Part shown: one piece after another, positions 27,258 through 36,411 of the stretch
Layout: each line of letters opens with the position of its first letter
Numbering within the stretch: position 1 is the first letter of the stretch
Assembly: GCF_001292625.1 (NCBI RefSeq)
Contig: NZ_LAJH01000011.1
Location: 186,001 to 250,000, forward strand
Direction: 5' to 3'
Length of the DNA stretch: 64,000 bases
Origin: Shimia sp. SK013
Lineage (GTDB): Bacteria > Pseudomonadota > Alphaproteobacteria > Rhodobacterales > Rhodobacteraceae
The notes under the pieces: generated by a model
Databases searched by the model: none
What the model was told of the DNA's origin: nothing
What the model saw: the letters and a program-made list of their open reading frames with translations, nothing else
Translations under genes and position numbers: made by a program

Positions 27258-28196
27258 TCAGCGATTGGCGTCAAAGAAGGCGGCGATTTTTGCGCTCACA
27301 TCGGCGCGCACATCGGGGCCTTCCATCAGGACTTCGTGTTGTCCGCCGGGAATGATTTCAAGCGTGCCTGTTTCCCAACGCGCCATGCGGTTGGTGATGT
27401 CGCGTTGCGTCACGATCTGTTCATCACTGCCCATGAATGTCAGGCAAGGCAGGTCGGGGCTGGGTTTGGCAGCCAGAAGTTTGCATTCGGCAATCGCTTC
27501 GCGCAGCCAATGCAGCGACGGACCACCGAGCGCCAATTCCGGATAGCTGGTGACCTGCGCGCGCATATAATCATACATGTCGCGATCATTGGTCAGCGTG
27601 TTGCCGTCAAAATCCTGCTGCACAACGTAGGTTTCCGGGCCCGTAGAAGGCGCAAAATTCTCGGCAAAGCCAAAGATCGACGCCAGCCGCATCAAAACCC
27701 AAGCGCCGGGTTTGACAGCAGGGGCCATTTTGATGCCCCACATCGGGCCGGAGAACACAACGCCGTTGACCGGCAGATCCTGCATCACAGCCCGCAGGCC
27801 GATGCATCCGCCCATAGAATGCGCCACAAGGAACCACGGTTTTGGCAGGTCCAGCTCTTCGGCAGCGGCGACAAAGGCGGCAATGTCTTTTTGATAGTCG
27901 GGAAAGTCTTGCACATAACCGGCGCGCGGATCGTCGATCAGCCGATCAGCAAGGCCCTGTCCACGCCAGTCGATGCCCAGCGTTTCATAGCCCATATCGG
28001 CAAATTCGGCCGCCGCGCGGCCATATTTTTCGACATATTCGGTGCGACCGGGGAACATAAGAACCGTCCCCCGGCTGTTTTCTTTGGGCCAATGTGCGAC
28101 CCGAATCCGCACGTCATCAGACGCGGTCAGCCAATAGGCAAGCGCCGTTGGCCCGTCAGCGACATCCTGATGAAACGGTGCGGATTGCAAAGCCAT
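27258..28196 (-). CDS. Alpha/beta hydrolase, lysophospholipase/monoacylglycerol lipase type
   Basis: A 312-residue serine hydrolase of the PldB-like type. It has the oxyanion region MFPGRTEYVEKYG, the motif DWRGQGLADR and the nucleophile Ser in VAHSMGGC at about 125-130. The Asp is in FMGSDEQIVT and the His in PGGQHEVLME. It has no signal peptide. The ATG shares one base with the stop of the SCP2 gene upstream, so the two are co-transcribed, which fits a lipid role. Confidence 0.85.
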   Translation of the reverse strand: MALQSAPFHQDVADGPTALAYWLTASDDVRIRVAHWPKENSRGTVLMFPGRTEYVEKYGRAAAEFADMGYETLGIDWRGQGLADRLIDDPRAGYVQDFPDYQKDIAAFVAAAEELDLPKPWFLVAHSMGGCIGLRAVMQDLPVNGVVFSGPMWGIKMAPAVKPGAWVLMRLASIFGFAENFAPSTGPETYVVQQDFDGNTLTNDRDMYDYMRAQVTSYPELALGGPSLHWLREAIAECKLLAAKPSPDLPCLTFMGSDEQIVTQRDITNRMARWETGTLEIIPGGQHEVLMEGPDVRADVSAKIAAFFDANR

Positions 28197-28486
28197 CAGC
28201 CCAGTACAGAGCCAAGTTTCATCGCGGCGCCCATGTCGCCGTCGATTGCCAGCTTGCCGCCCATGAAGGCTGCGGTTGGGTTCAACTCACCTGCGAGGAT
28301 CGCCTGAAAGGTTTCCACGTCTGCGGTCATGGTGACGTCGGTTTCGTCGTCGCCTGCGCGCACGCCTTCGCCGTCGATCACAATCGCGCCTTCGCCTTCG
28401 ATGGCAAATTTCGCGGAACCGTCAAATGCATCACCGCCCAGTTTTTCTGTCAGGGCCGCAACTGCGGTATTGATAATGTCGCTCAT
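28196..28486 (-). CDS. SCP2 sterol-binding domain protein
   Basis: A 96-residue single-domain SCP2 protein, a hydrophobic-ligand carrier of cytoplasmic type. The family pattern is FAIEGEGAIVIDGEGVRAGD, VTMTADVETFQAILAGELNP and AFMGGKLAIDGDMGAAMKLG. Family members bind acyl-CoAs, lipids or sterols. It is the first gene of a two-gene unit with the lysophospholipase-like gene (one-base overlap). Confidence 0.88.
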   Translation of the reverse strand: MSDIINTAVAALTEKLGGDAFDGSAKFAIEGEGAIVIDGEGVRAGDDETDVTMTADVETFQAILAGELNPTAAFMGGKLAIDGDMGAAMKLGSVLG

Positions 28487-28556
28487 CAGTTTGATCCTTC
28501 AACTTGTTGTGCGCATCTTGGGATTCGCTGATACGCAGGGTATACTCGTTTACGTT

Positions 28557-29138
28557 ATGGTCAACTTCACTCATCATCTCAAACATGTCGTTGCGGCATT
28601 TGCCGTCGCATCAGCAGTTTTTTTCACCTTTCCCGCCTTGGCGCAGGAGGGGTCTCCGGTTCCGCAGGACCTTGATAGCATGATGTTGCAGCTGCGTGAC
28701 GCAGATGCGGGATTGGCCGAAACACTTGCGGACCGCATCCGGCGGGAATGGGACAAGTCCGGCTCCGCCAGCGCGGATTTCCTGCTGCGGCGTGCGGAAA
28801 AGGCGATGGAAGCTGGCGAATATACCCAAGCGATTGACCATCTGACCGCGCTGACAGACCACGCGCCTGACTTTGCCGCCGGTTGGGCGTTGCGGGCGCG
28901 GGCGTTTTTCGAGATCGATTCTTATGGCCGCGCGATTGGCGATCTCGAACATGTGTTGGCGCTTAACCCGCAGCATTTTGATGCGTTAATGGGGCTGGCT
29001 GTGATGCTTGATGAAATGGACCGCCCTGACGATGCCTATGAGGCATACATGCAGGTCAAGGCTATACATCCGCATCAGGCGGGCCTAACAGAAGCATTGG
29101 AAAGACTCGAACGGCTGGTTTTGGGTCGCGAGACCTGA
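28557..29138 (+). CDS. Periplasmic TPR-repeat protein
   Basis: 193 residues with a signal peptide (cleavage after ALA, about residue 29) and three TPR-like units: AEKAMEAGEYTQAIDHLTAL, RAFFEIDSYGRAIGDLEHVL and GLAVMLDEMDRPDDAYEAYM. It is probably an exported scaffold for protein contacts; no partner is evident. The frame is open further upstream, but the ATG at 28557 is where the signal peptide starts. It precedes the helicase gene by 23 bases in the same direction. Confidence 0.8.
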   Translation: MVNFTHHLKHVVAAFAVASAVFFTFPALAQEGSPVPQDLDSMMLQLRDADAGLAETLADRIRREWDKSGSASADFLLRRAEKAMEAGEYTQAIDHLTALTDHAPDFAAGWALRARAFFEIDSYGRAIGDLEHVLALNPQHFDALMGLAVMLDEMDRPDDAYEAYMQVKAIHPHQAGLTEALERLERLVLGRET

Positions 29139-29161
29139 GCCCTTTTGAGCAAGCACATCTG

Positions 29162-32038
29162 ATGTCCTCATACCGCCAAATCACCGCCGTGCTTGGCCCG
29201 ACCAACACGGGCAAGACGCATTACGCTATCGAGCGTATGTTGGGCTATCGCACAGGTGTGATTGGTCTGCCGCTCAGGCTTTTGGCGCGCGAGGTTTATG
29301 ATCGGATTGTTGCCGCGCGTGGCCCGTCGGTGGTGGCTTTGGTCACCGGCGAAGAACGCATCGTGCCGCCCCGCACGCAATATTGGGTCTGCACGGTTGA
29401 GGCGATGCCCGAGGGGCTGGGCGCGGATTTTGTCGCGATTGACGAGATCCAGCTGTGTGCAGATCCCGAGCGCGGTCATGTTTTCACCGACCGTTTGCTG
29501 CGGATGCGCGGAACAAACGAGACCTTGTTTTTAGGCAGCGACACCATGCGCGGCACCATTTCAGAATTGGTGCCCGAGGCGCAATTCATGCGACGCGAAC
29601 GCATGTCCACGCTCAGCTATTCCGGCAGCCGCAAGATCAGCCGGATGCAACCGCGCTCTGCCATCGTCGGTTTTTCGGTGGATAATGTTTACGCCATCGC
29701 CGAGCTTCTGCGCCGTCAAAAAGGCGGTTCTGCGGTGGTGATGGGCGCGCTCAGCCCCCGCACGCGCAATGCACAAGTGGAGATGTATCAGAACGGCGAC
29801 GTTGATTTTCTGGTGGCGACGGATGCCATCGGCATGGGGCTCAACCTTGATATCGACCATGTGGCGTTTTCCTCGACCACCAAGTTTGACGGGCGCCGGA
29901 TGCGGCCGCTCGCGCCAAATGAGTTGGCGCAGATCGCCGGGCGTGCCGGGCGCGGTATGAGCCACGGGACGTTTGGGGTGACCGGCGAGGCGCCCGAGTT
30001 GCCCGAACCCGTGGCCGAAGCCATCATGGAGCATCGTTTCACGCCGGTGAAAAAGCTCAACTGGCGCAATCCCCGGCTTGAATTTGGCACCGTCGAGGCG
30101 CTGATCCGCTCACTAGAAGCCAGTCCGGACGACGAATTGCTCGTCAAAGCGCGTGAAGCGGACGATCTGGGTGCATTGAAAATGGTGTCGCGCGAAGCCG
30201 AAGTTACAGCGCGGGCCAGCGACGCACCGTCGGTAAAGCTGCTTTGGGATGTCTGTCGGATTCCCGATTTTCGGGGAATCAGTCACGCTGAACACGCCAA
30301 TTTGGTAGAGCAGATATTTGGCTATTTGCATCAAAGCGGGGCAGTTCCGGACGATTGGCTGGCCCGACAGGTCAAACGCATCGATCGAACGGACGGCGAT
30401 ATTGACGCTTTGTCCAAACGATTGGCATTTATCCGCACATGGACCTATGTCGCACAACGTAAAGGCTGGGTGCATGACGAAAACCATTGGCGTGGCGAGA
30501 CTCGCGCTGTAGAAGATCGCCTGTCGGATGCGCTACACGAGCGCCTGACTCAAAGATTTGTGGACCGGCGCACATCTGTGCTTTTGCGCCGGCTCAAACA
30601 GAAGGAGGCCCTTTTGGCCGAAGTGAATGACAAAGGTGACGTGACCGTCGAAGGAGAATTCGTTGGTCGCCTCGAAGGGTTCCGTTTTATTGCGGACAAG
30701 GAAGCCAGCGGGCAAGAAGCCAAGACGCTGAAGACGGCGAGCTTGCAGGCGTTGGCGCCGCAGTTCCATCTGCGCGCGGACAGGTTTTACAACGCGCCCG
30801 ACACAGAGATCGACTTCACCGAACAGGGCGGTCTGATGTGGGGTGAACACGCGGTTGGCAAATTGGTGCCAGGTGCGGAACCTATGAAACCTGTGGTCGA
30901 AGTGTTTGTCGATGACGAAGCCGGTGCCGATGTGGCGCAAAAGGTCGAGCGTCGTTTGCAGCACTTTATGGATCGCAAGATCGCGGCGCTGTTTGAACCG
31001 TTGCTGAACCTCAGCCGCGACGAAGAGCTGACCGGTCTGGCGCGGGGCTTTGCCTTCCGTATGGTCGAAAATCTCGGCCTTATCGCGCGTGGCGACGTGG
31101 CCACCGAAGTTAAAGAGCTGGATCAGGACGCCCGTGGCGCGCTGCGCAAACACGGCATCCGCTTTGGCCAGTTCACGATATTTATGCCGTTGCTGCTCAA
31201 ACCTGCGCCCACACGTTTGCGTCTGGTGCTGTGGTCGCTGTCCCAAGGGCTACAGGAATTCCCTGAATCACCGCCCCCCGGTCTGGTCACTGTGCCCGCA
31301 GGCGAAGGTGTGCCACGTGGCTATCACACGATGGCGGGCTATCGTGCCGCAGGCGAGCGGGCGATCCGCATCGATATGTTGGAACGCTTGGCCGACATGC
31401 TGCGCACCGAGGACAGCCGTGGCGGATTTGAAGCCAAAGCGGACATGTTGTCGATCACTGGTATGACGCTGGAGCAATTTGCCGACCTGATGCAGGGTCT
31501 TGGCTACAAGGCCGAGAAAGGCGAGCGGGAGAAAGCGAAAGCCGCACCCGTGGCCGCCGTCGCGGCCCCTGAGGCTGAGACTGCCGAAACTGCGCCTGCC
31601 GAAGGCGGCGAGCCGGATGCGGCTGCTGTTGACGCACCAGAAGCGGACGCACCGGAAGCGACGACCCCTGAAGAGGAGTCGGTTGCGGCGGAAACAGCGC
31701 CAGCGGAAAGCACCGACGGCGAAGCACCGGTCGAGGCCCCTGCGGCGGACGCTGCTGAGCCGGAAATCGAGACCTTTTATACCTTTAACTGGGCAGGCAA
31801 CCGTCAAGGTGGCAATCGCAACAACCAACGCCGTGGCGGCGGTCAGCAAGCTGGTCAACGTCGTGATGGAGGTCAGGGCGGTCCGCGGGGCAAAGGTGGC
31901 AAGCCAAAAGGCAAAGGTGGCCCGCGTCGCGACACTGGCGCGAAGAAATTCGAGGCCCGCCCACCGAAAAAGGAAAAGGCCATCGACCCTGACAACCCGT
32001 TTGCCGCTGCGCTTATGGGGTTGAAGACCAAGGATTGA
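29162..32038 (+). CDS. SUV3-like ATP-dependent RNA helicase
   Basis: A 958-residue superfamily-2 helicase of the SUV3 (mitochondrial degradosome) type. Walker A GPTNTGKT lies at residues 12-19. The DEIQ box is in AIDEIQLCADPERGH, motif V in ATDAIGMGLNLDI and motif VI in QIAGRAGR. The SUV3 C-terminal region extends to about 780. The tail (about 785-958) is low-complexity: Ala/Glu/Pro-rich acidic, then Gly/Arg/Asn/Gln-rich (RRGGGQQAGQRRDGGQGG), then basic. Such tails bind RNA or partner proteins. In the mitochondrion SUV3 works with PNPase; a similar RNA-decay role is inferred. It is followed after 4 bases by an S4 RNA-binding protein. Confidence 0.88.
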   Translation: MSSYRQITAVLGPTNTGKTHYAIERMLGYRTGVIGLPLRLLAREVYDRIVAARGPSVVALVTGEERIVPPRTQYWVCTVEAMPEGLGADFVAIDEIQLCADPERGHVFTDRLLRMRGTNETLFLGSDTMRGTISELVPEAQFMRRERMSTLSYSGSRKISRMQPRSAIVGFSVDNVYAIAELLRRQKGGSAVVMGALSPRTRNAQVEMYQNGDVDFLVATDAIGMGLNLDIDHVAFSSTTKFDGRRMRPLAPNELAQIAGRAGRGMSHGTFGVTGEAPELPEPVAEAIMEHRFTPVKKLNWRNPRLEFGTVEALIRSLEASPDDELLVKAREADDLGALKMVSREAEVTARASDAPSVKLLWDVCRIPDFRGISHAEHANLVEQIFGYLHQSGAVPDDWLARQVKRIDRTDGDIDALSKRLAFIRTWTYVAQRKGWVHDENHWRGETRAVEDRLSDALHERLTQRFVDRRTSVLLRRLKQKEALLAEVNDKGDVTVEGEFVGRLEGFRFIADKEASGQEAKTLKTASLQALAPQFHLRADRFYNAPDTEIDFTEQGGLMWGEHAVGKLVPGAEPMKPVVEVFVDDEAGADVAQKVERRLQHFMDRKIAALFEPLLNLSRDEELTGLARGFAFRMVENLGLIARGDVATEVKELDQDARGALRKHGIRFGQFTIFMPLLLKPAPTRLRLVLWSLSQGLQEFPESPPPGLVTVPAGEGVPRGYHTMAGYRAAGERAIRIDMLERLADMLRTEDSRGGFEAKADMLSITGMTLEQFADLMQGLGYKAEKGEREKAKAAPVAAVAAPEAETAETAPAEGGEPDAAAVDAPEADAPEATTPEEESVAAETAPAESTDGEAPVEAPAADAAEPEIETFYTFNWAGNRQGGNRNNQRRGGGQQAGQRRDGGQGGPRGKGGKPKGKGGPRRDTGAKKFEARPPKKEKAIDPDNPFAAALMGLKTKD

Positions 32039-32042
32039 GCGC

Positions 32043-32462
32043 ATGAGCGCTCCGTCCAAACCTGACCCGTCGATGTCAGACGTACCCCAATCCGGGCCGT
32101 CGAAACTGCGGGTGGACAAATGGCTATGGCAGGCGCGGTTCTTCAAGACCCGCAGCCTGTCGGCCAAGGTTGTGACCGGCGGGCATATGCGGGTCAACGG
32201 CCAGAAGATTTCCAAAGCCAGCCACACCATAGGCTCAGAAGATGTGCTGACCTTCCCGCAGGCGCGTCAAATTCGCGTTATCAAGGTGCTGGCAACAGGT
32301 ACACGCCGCGGGCCAGCGGCTGAGGCGCAAACATTATACGATGATTTGACCCCAAAAGAGGACCCTGTCCCGCGTGGGCCGGGCTCTGACGGAAAAGGTC
32401 GTCCCACGAAACGCGACCGACGCAATCTCGATCTTATGCGCATGTCGCGGCTTGAAGATTGA
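32043..32462 (+). CDS. S4-domain RNA-binding protein, Hsp15-like
   Basis: 139 residues. The S4 domain (about 18-80) reads LRVDKWLWQARFFKTRSLSA and GGHMRVNGQKISKASHTIGS, as in HslR/Hsp15, which rescues peptidyl-tRNA on dissociated 50S subunits. The basic C-terminus (GRPTKRDRRNLD) also fits. It sits 4 bases after the helicase stop, so both RNA proteins are likely co-transcribed. Confidence 0.87.
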   Translation: MSAPSKPDPSMSDVPQSGPSKLRVDKWLWQARFFKTRSLSAKVVTGGHMRVNGQKISKASHTIGSEDVLTFPQARQIRVIKVLATGTRRGPAAEAQTLYDDLTPKEDPVPRGPGSDGKGRPTKRDRRNLDLMRMSRLED

Positions 32463-32512
32463 GGCGGGCTGATTTAGTCAGACGTGTGATCCGAATTTTG
32501 ATGAGCTAACCC

Positions 32513-32851
32513 ATGACCTATGTCGTCACCGAAAACTGTGTAGCCTGCAAATACACCGACTGCGTCGAAGTCTGTCCTGTGGACTGTTTCTACGAAGGTG
32601 AAAACTTTCTGGTGATTCACCCCGACGAGTGTATCGACTGTGGTGTGTGCGAGCCGGAATGTCCGGCGGATGCGATCCGTCCGGACACCGAGCCGGATAT
32701 GGAAAAATGGGTCGAGTTCAACCGCAAGTATTCCGAGGTCTGGCCGGTGATCATCACCAAGAAAGACCCACTGCCCGAAGCAGAAGAGCGCGACGGCGAA
32801 GATGGCAAAATGGAGAAATACTTCTCCGAAGCACCGGGTGAAGGCGGCTAA
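32513..32851 (+). CDS. fdxA: Ferredoxin FdxA (7Fe type)
   Basis: 112-residue bacterial ferredoxin with one 3Fe-4S and one 4Fe-4S site. Cluster motifs are [18 protein letters not shown] and [16 protein letters not shown] in the first 60 residues, followed by the usual C-terminal extension ([17 protein letters not shown]). It is a cytoplasmic electron carrier. It commonly precedes carD in alphaproteobacteria, as here. Confidence 0.93.
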   Translation: MTYVVTENCVACKYTDCVEVCPVDCFYEGENFLVIHPDECIDCGVCEPECPADAIRPDTEPDMEKWVEFNRKYSEVWPVIITKKDPLPEAEERDGEDGKMEKYFSEAPGEGG

Positions 32852-32971
32852 GCAGCCGATTCGCCCGGCAAACAACGGCTTGGGGGCATGAAATTGCTGA
32901 TAAGCGGTTGAGAAAACGGGCCAAAACGGACCTTTGAGTGTGCAGCACTTTTAAGGGGGCGTTTTTTGTGT

Positions 32972-32988
32972 TATATGTTTGTCATATA
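32972..32988. promoter_or_regulatory. Inverted repeat TATATG-N5-CATATA in the carD leader
   Basis: A perfect 6-bp inverted repeat in the AT-rich part of the 279-base gap between fdxA and carD. It could be an operator or overlap the carD promoter. A second, weaker hairpin (ACGGG/CCCGT) is at 33060-33081, 50 bases before the start codon. Confidence 0.35.
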
Positions 32989-33130
32989 CCGATAACTGCC
33001 TGCAGCCATCCCTGCGCATAATATGCCAAGGGTGGTTTTTTACGCCAGAGCCACAGCGAACGGGAAACCTCCGTCTCCCGTGCGTGTGTTTTTGTCTGGT
33101 GACATGGGGTCTTAGCCTAGGAAAGTTTGC

Positions 33131-33649
33131 ATGAGCAAAGCCAAGAAGAACGAATTCAGCCCGAACGAATATGTGGTCTATCCAGCACATGGCGTCGGTC
33201 AAATCATCAACATCGAAGAACAAGAAGTTGCCGGCATGCAGCTGGAACTTTTTGTAATTTCGTTTGAGAAAGACAAGATGACCCTTCGGGTGCCCACCAA
33301 CAAGGCCACCGAAATCGGCATGCGCGGTCTCAGCTCGCCAGACGTGGTGAACCAAGCGCTCAGGACGCTCAAGGGCAAAGCCAAGGTAAAACGTGCGATG
33401 TGGTCGCGTCGTGCGCAAGAGTATGAGCAAAAGATCAACTCCGGTGATCTGATTGCAATTGCCGAAGTGGTGCGCGACCTGCACCGCACTGACGATCAGC
33501 GCGAGCAAAGCTACTCCGAGCGTCAGCTGTATGAAGCAGCGCTTGAGCGTCTGACACGCGAAGTATCGGCCGTGGCGGGGGGTGACGAAGTTGCCGCTGC
33601 CACACAGATCGGCGATGTGTTGATGTCGCGGGCCCCTGCTGCAGCCTAA
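33131..33649 (+). CDS. CarD/CdnL family RNA-polymerase-binding regulator
   Basis: 172 residues. The N-terminal Tudor-like RNA-polymerase interaction domain begins FSPNEYVVYPAHGVGQIINI. The helical DNA-binding part contains VVNQALRTLKGKAKVKRAMW and REQSYSERQLYEAALERLTR. CarD-type proteins stabilise open complexes at rRNA and stress promoters. The gene has a long (about 140-base) leader with an inverted repeat and ends in a strong terminator, so it is probably its own transcription unit. Confidence 0.92.
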   Translation: MSKAKKNEFSPNEYVVYPAHGVGQIINIEEQEVAGMQLELFVISFEKDKMTLRVPTNKATEIGMRGLSSPDVVNQALRTLKGKAKVKRAMWSRRAQEYEQKINSGDLIAIAEVVRDLHRTDDQREQSYSERQLYEAALERLTREVSAVAGGDEVAAATQIGDVLMSRAPAAA

Positions 33650-33669
33650 GCAAACCCAAATTGACGCGC

Positions 33670-33702
33670 AAAAGGCCGTCCCAATCGGGGCGGCCTTTTC
33701 GT
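33670..33702 (+). terminator. Terminator of carD
   Basis: A 13-bp stem with one G-T pair (33670-33682 with 33687-33699, loop AATC) ends in TTTT. It is located 21 bases after the carD stop. Confidence 0.85.
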
Positions 33703-33750
33703 TGCACGTATTGCCCTGATTTGCTTAAGTAAAACAACGAGGGGTTTTGG

Positions 33751-34521
33751 ATGGATGATCTCAAGGCGCGTTTAACCGAGCTCTATACCGGCCACGAACG
33801 TGGGTCGGTGCGGTTTCGTTACGGGCTAATTGTTTTTGACTTCGTAACCATCCTGTTTTTTATCTTCACCGCCCACGTCGAGCAGGGCGCATTTTTGACT
33901 CTGGTCAGCCGGGCGACGGGCGGTGTGATCCTGATGGACCTCATCGCAAGATGGTGGGTGTCCGAGGACCGGAGGTTTTTGCTTACGCGGCTTTACACGA
34001 TTGCAGATATCATTGTGATTGCCACTTTGATCCTTGATCCGCTGATGGAGGGGAATCTCGCGTTTTTGCGTGTGCTGCGTGGTTTGCGCTTAGTCCACTC
34101 TTATCATCTATTGTATGATCTTCGGCAGGACAGCCGCTGGTTTCGCCAGCACGAAGATGCTGTGATCGCCTGTATCAACCTGTTTGTTTTTGTGGCCATC
34201 ACCACCACAACGACGTTGGTTTTTTTCATAGACGAGACGCTGACGGACACCCCCTATGTGGATGCGCTTTACTTCACGGTGGCGACGCTAACGACGACTG
34301 GTTTTGGCGACATCACATTGGGGTCGCCCGCGGGCAAGTTGTTTTCTGTCTTTGTGATGGTGGTAGGCGTCGCGCTTTTTGTTCGTACGGCGCAAGCGAT
34401 TTTTATGCCGCTAAAGGTGGTGGCGGACTGTCATGCGTGTGGTCTGACCCGGCATGATCCTGACGCGGTCCACTGCAAACACTGCGGTGAAGTCGTGCGT
34501 ATCGAAACCAAAGGCGCCTGA
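33751..34521 (+). CDS. Voltage-gated-type potassium channel with C-terminal zinc ribbon
   Basis: A 256-residue inner-membrane channel with a six-span Kv-like plan. S1-S3 lie in about 22-105, with an S4-like segment FLRVLRGLRLVHSYHLL carrying spaced Arg/His. S5 is at about 140-160, the pore helix and selectivity filter at TLTTTGFGD (TGFG in place of TVGYG) and S6 at about 193-215. Unusually, the tail (about 226-248) has two Cys-x2-Cys knuckles, CHACGL and CKHCG, a rubredoxin-like zinc ribbon. This may be a metal or redox sensor gating the pore (inference). Convergent with cobS, with a 3-base gap. Confidence 0.83.
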   Translation: MDDLKARLTELYTGHERGSVRFRYGLIVFDFVTILFFIFTAHVEQGAFLTLVSRATGGVILMDLIARWWVSEDRRFLLTRLYTIADIIVIATLILDPLMEGNLAFLRVLRGLRLVHSYHLLYDLRQDSRWFRQHEDAVIACINLFVFVAITTTTTLVFFIDETLTDTPYVDALYFTVATLTTTGFGDITLGSPAGKLFSVFVMVVGVALFVRTAQAIFMPLKVVADCHACGLTRHDPDAVHCKHCGEVVRIETKGA

Positions 34522-34524
34522 GCG

Positions 34525-35289
34525 TCAGCCCATCAGCGCGCTTAGTGCGATCAACAGGCTGATTTCGCTCACTTGTTGCGTTGCGCCAAGTATGTCGCCG
34601 GTTTGCCCGCCGATCTTCACCCGCGCTGTGGCCGCGCAGAGAGCCGCGCAGACAAAACACAGTCCCGCAAGTGGCAAAGCCATCCAGCTTATCATCAAAT
34701 ATGCAAAAGCGGTGGCAACCGTCAGGCCGGCGAGTGCGGTTTTGCGCGGCACGCGGCCTTGTGCATGTGACAACCCGTCGGCCCGGGCATGGGGCAGGGC
34801 GGTCATCACCAAAGGCATCGCCGCGCGCGACAGCATGGCAACGCTGATGAGATAGGCCGCTGCCCACTCTGCGTTAAGCAAGGTCGCAACCGCCAAACAG
34901 CGCAGAGCCAGCGACAGGCACAGCGCGATCACACCATAAGCGCCGATGTGGCTGTCTTTCATGATCTCCAGCCGCCGCGCCTTGTCCCAGCCGCCCCACA
35001 GCCCATCCGCAGTATCGGCCAGCCCGTCTTCGTGCATGGCGCCGCTCAGAATGACCATGGCCGCGACAAAGATCACCGCGGCAATCAAATCGGGCAGGCC
35101 CAACCAAAGGGCTGCCAGCATGGGCAGGCTGGCCAGACTGGCGAGCACGGCACCGGCCAGTGGATAAGCCCACGCCGCCTGTGCGCTGCGCTCAAACCGC
35201 GCCTTGATCGGCAGGCGCGTCAACAACGCCAGCGCGGTGGCAGGGTCATTGGGGTGGATCAATAAGGTGTCGGAACCGGACGCGCCCAT
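34525..35289 (-). CDS. cobS: Adenosylcobinamide-GDP ribazoletransferase (cobalamin synthase)
   Basis: Joins adenosylcobinamide-GDP and alpha-ribazole in the last part of B12 synthesis (E. coli-type CobS, also called CobV). 254 residues, multi-span inner-membrane protein. The family motif is [17 protein letters not shown] at about 85-100, with KDSHIGAYG after it. The ATG at 35289 with AGGAAAGAG upstream is chosen over a longer frame to 35352. It is divergent from cobT across 77 bases; no cobalamin riboswitch fits in that gap. Confidence 0.93.
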   Translation of the reverse strand: MGASGSDTLLIHPNDPATALALLTRLPIKARFERSAQAAWAYPLAGAVLASLASLPMLAALWLGLPDLIAAVIFVAAMVILSGAMHEDGLADTADGLWGGWDKARRLEIMKDSHIGAYGVIALCLSLALRCLAVATLLNAEWAAAYLISVAMLSRAAMPLVMTALPHARADGLSHAQGRVPRKTALAGLTVATAFAYLMISWMALPLAGLCFVCAALCAATARVKIGGQTGDILGATQQVSEISLLIALSALMG

Positions 35290-35366
35290 GTCTCTTTCCT
35301 GTCTTGTGGGGGGCTGGCATTCAGGTAAACAACCAGAAAGCCAAAAACACAACAGGAGCCTCGTCC

Positions 35367-36377
35367 ATGACCGCAGATTTCACCACTTTGGCAGAGTTTC
35401 AGGCGTTGCTCGCAACCGCCCCCGGCGCGGATCAAAAGGCGCTGGGCGAAGCCGAAGAGCGCAACAGCCAGCTGACCAAACCCCCCGGTGCTTTGGGCCG
35501 ATTGGAGGATCTGGCGATCTGGTATGGCGGCTGGCGCGGCACTGGGCGCCCTGCGATCGAAGCGCCACAGGTGATTGTATTTGCTGGCAACCACGGCGTG
35601 ACCGCACAAGGTGTTTCAGCTTTCCCAGCTGAAGTGACCGAGCAGATGGTGCTGAACTTTCAACACGGCGGCGCGGCCATCAACCAACTGGCCAAAGCGG
35701 CGGGCGCGACTCTGGATGTTGTGGCGCTGGATTTGGATACACCGACTGCGGACTTCACCCAAACAGCAGCGATGAGCGAGGCCGAGGTAGTGGCGGCATT
35801 GGCCGCAGGCTGGTCTGCCGTGAATGCGCAAAGCGATCTGCTGGTCGTGGGCGAGATGGGCATCGGCAACACCACAAGCGCCGCCGCAATTGCCAACGCA
35901 CTTTATGGCGGAGACGCCGCCGATTGGGTGGGCCGTGGCACCGGCGTGGACGACGCGGGACTGGCGAACAAAGCCCGCGTTGTTGCCGAAGGCGTGGCCC
36001 TGCATGGCACACCCAAAGGCATGGAGGCGCTGCGCACTCTTGGTGGGCGTGAGTTGGCCGCAATGGCGGGGGCGATTGCACGCGCGCGCAGCCTGCGAAT
36101 TCCGGTGATTATGGACGGGTTTATCTGCACGGCTGCCGCCGCAACGCTGGAAAGCGCAGCTGCTGGCGCGTTGGATCACGTGGTCGCAGGACACGTCAGC
36201 GCCGAAGCCGCGCATAGCGCCGTGCTGACCCAGTTGGGCAAAGCGCCGCTGCTTAGCCTTGGTATGCGCCTGGGCGAGGGATCTGGTGCGGCTGTTGCGA
36301 TCAACATTCTGAAATCGGCTGTGGCCTGCCATTCCGGCATGGCGACTTTTGCCGAGGCTGGCGTGTCGGACGGCTAA
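35367..36377 (+). CDS. cobT: Nicotinate-nucleotide-dimethylbenzimidazole phosphoribosyltransferase
   Basis: Activates the lower ligand dimethylbenzimidazole to alpha-ribazole phosphate for cobalamin (E. coli CobT; CobU in Pseudomonas naming). 336 residues, normal length. Signatures are [46 protein letters not shown] and [12 protein letters not shown], whose Glu is the catalytic-base position. AGGAG is 8 bases before the ATG at 35367. It works with cobS on the opposite strand. Confidence 0.95.
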   Translation: MTADFTTLAEFQALLATAPGADQKALGEAEERNSQLTKPPGALGRLEDLAIWYGGWRGTGRPAIEAPQVIVFAGNHGVTAQGVSAFPAEVTEQMVLNFQHGGAAINQLAKAAGATLDVVALDLDTPTADFTQTAAMSEAEVVAALAAGWSAVNAQSDLLVVGEMGIGNTTSAAAIANALYGGDAADWVGRGTGVDDAGLANKARVVAEGVALHGTPKGMEALRTLGGRELAAMAGAIARARSLRIPVIMDGFICTAAAATLESAAAGALDHVVAGHVSAEAAHSAVLTQLGKAPLLSLGMRLGEGSGAAVAINILKSAVACHSGMATFAEAGVSDG

Positions 36378-36411
36378 GTCAGGCTATCGGCAAACCTTGA
36401 GGCAGGCCGCA

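Noticed and set aside
35290-35366. Possible cobalamin riboswitch between cobS and cobT
   Set aside because: Only 77 bases, and no B12-box-like sequence is visible.
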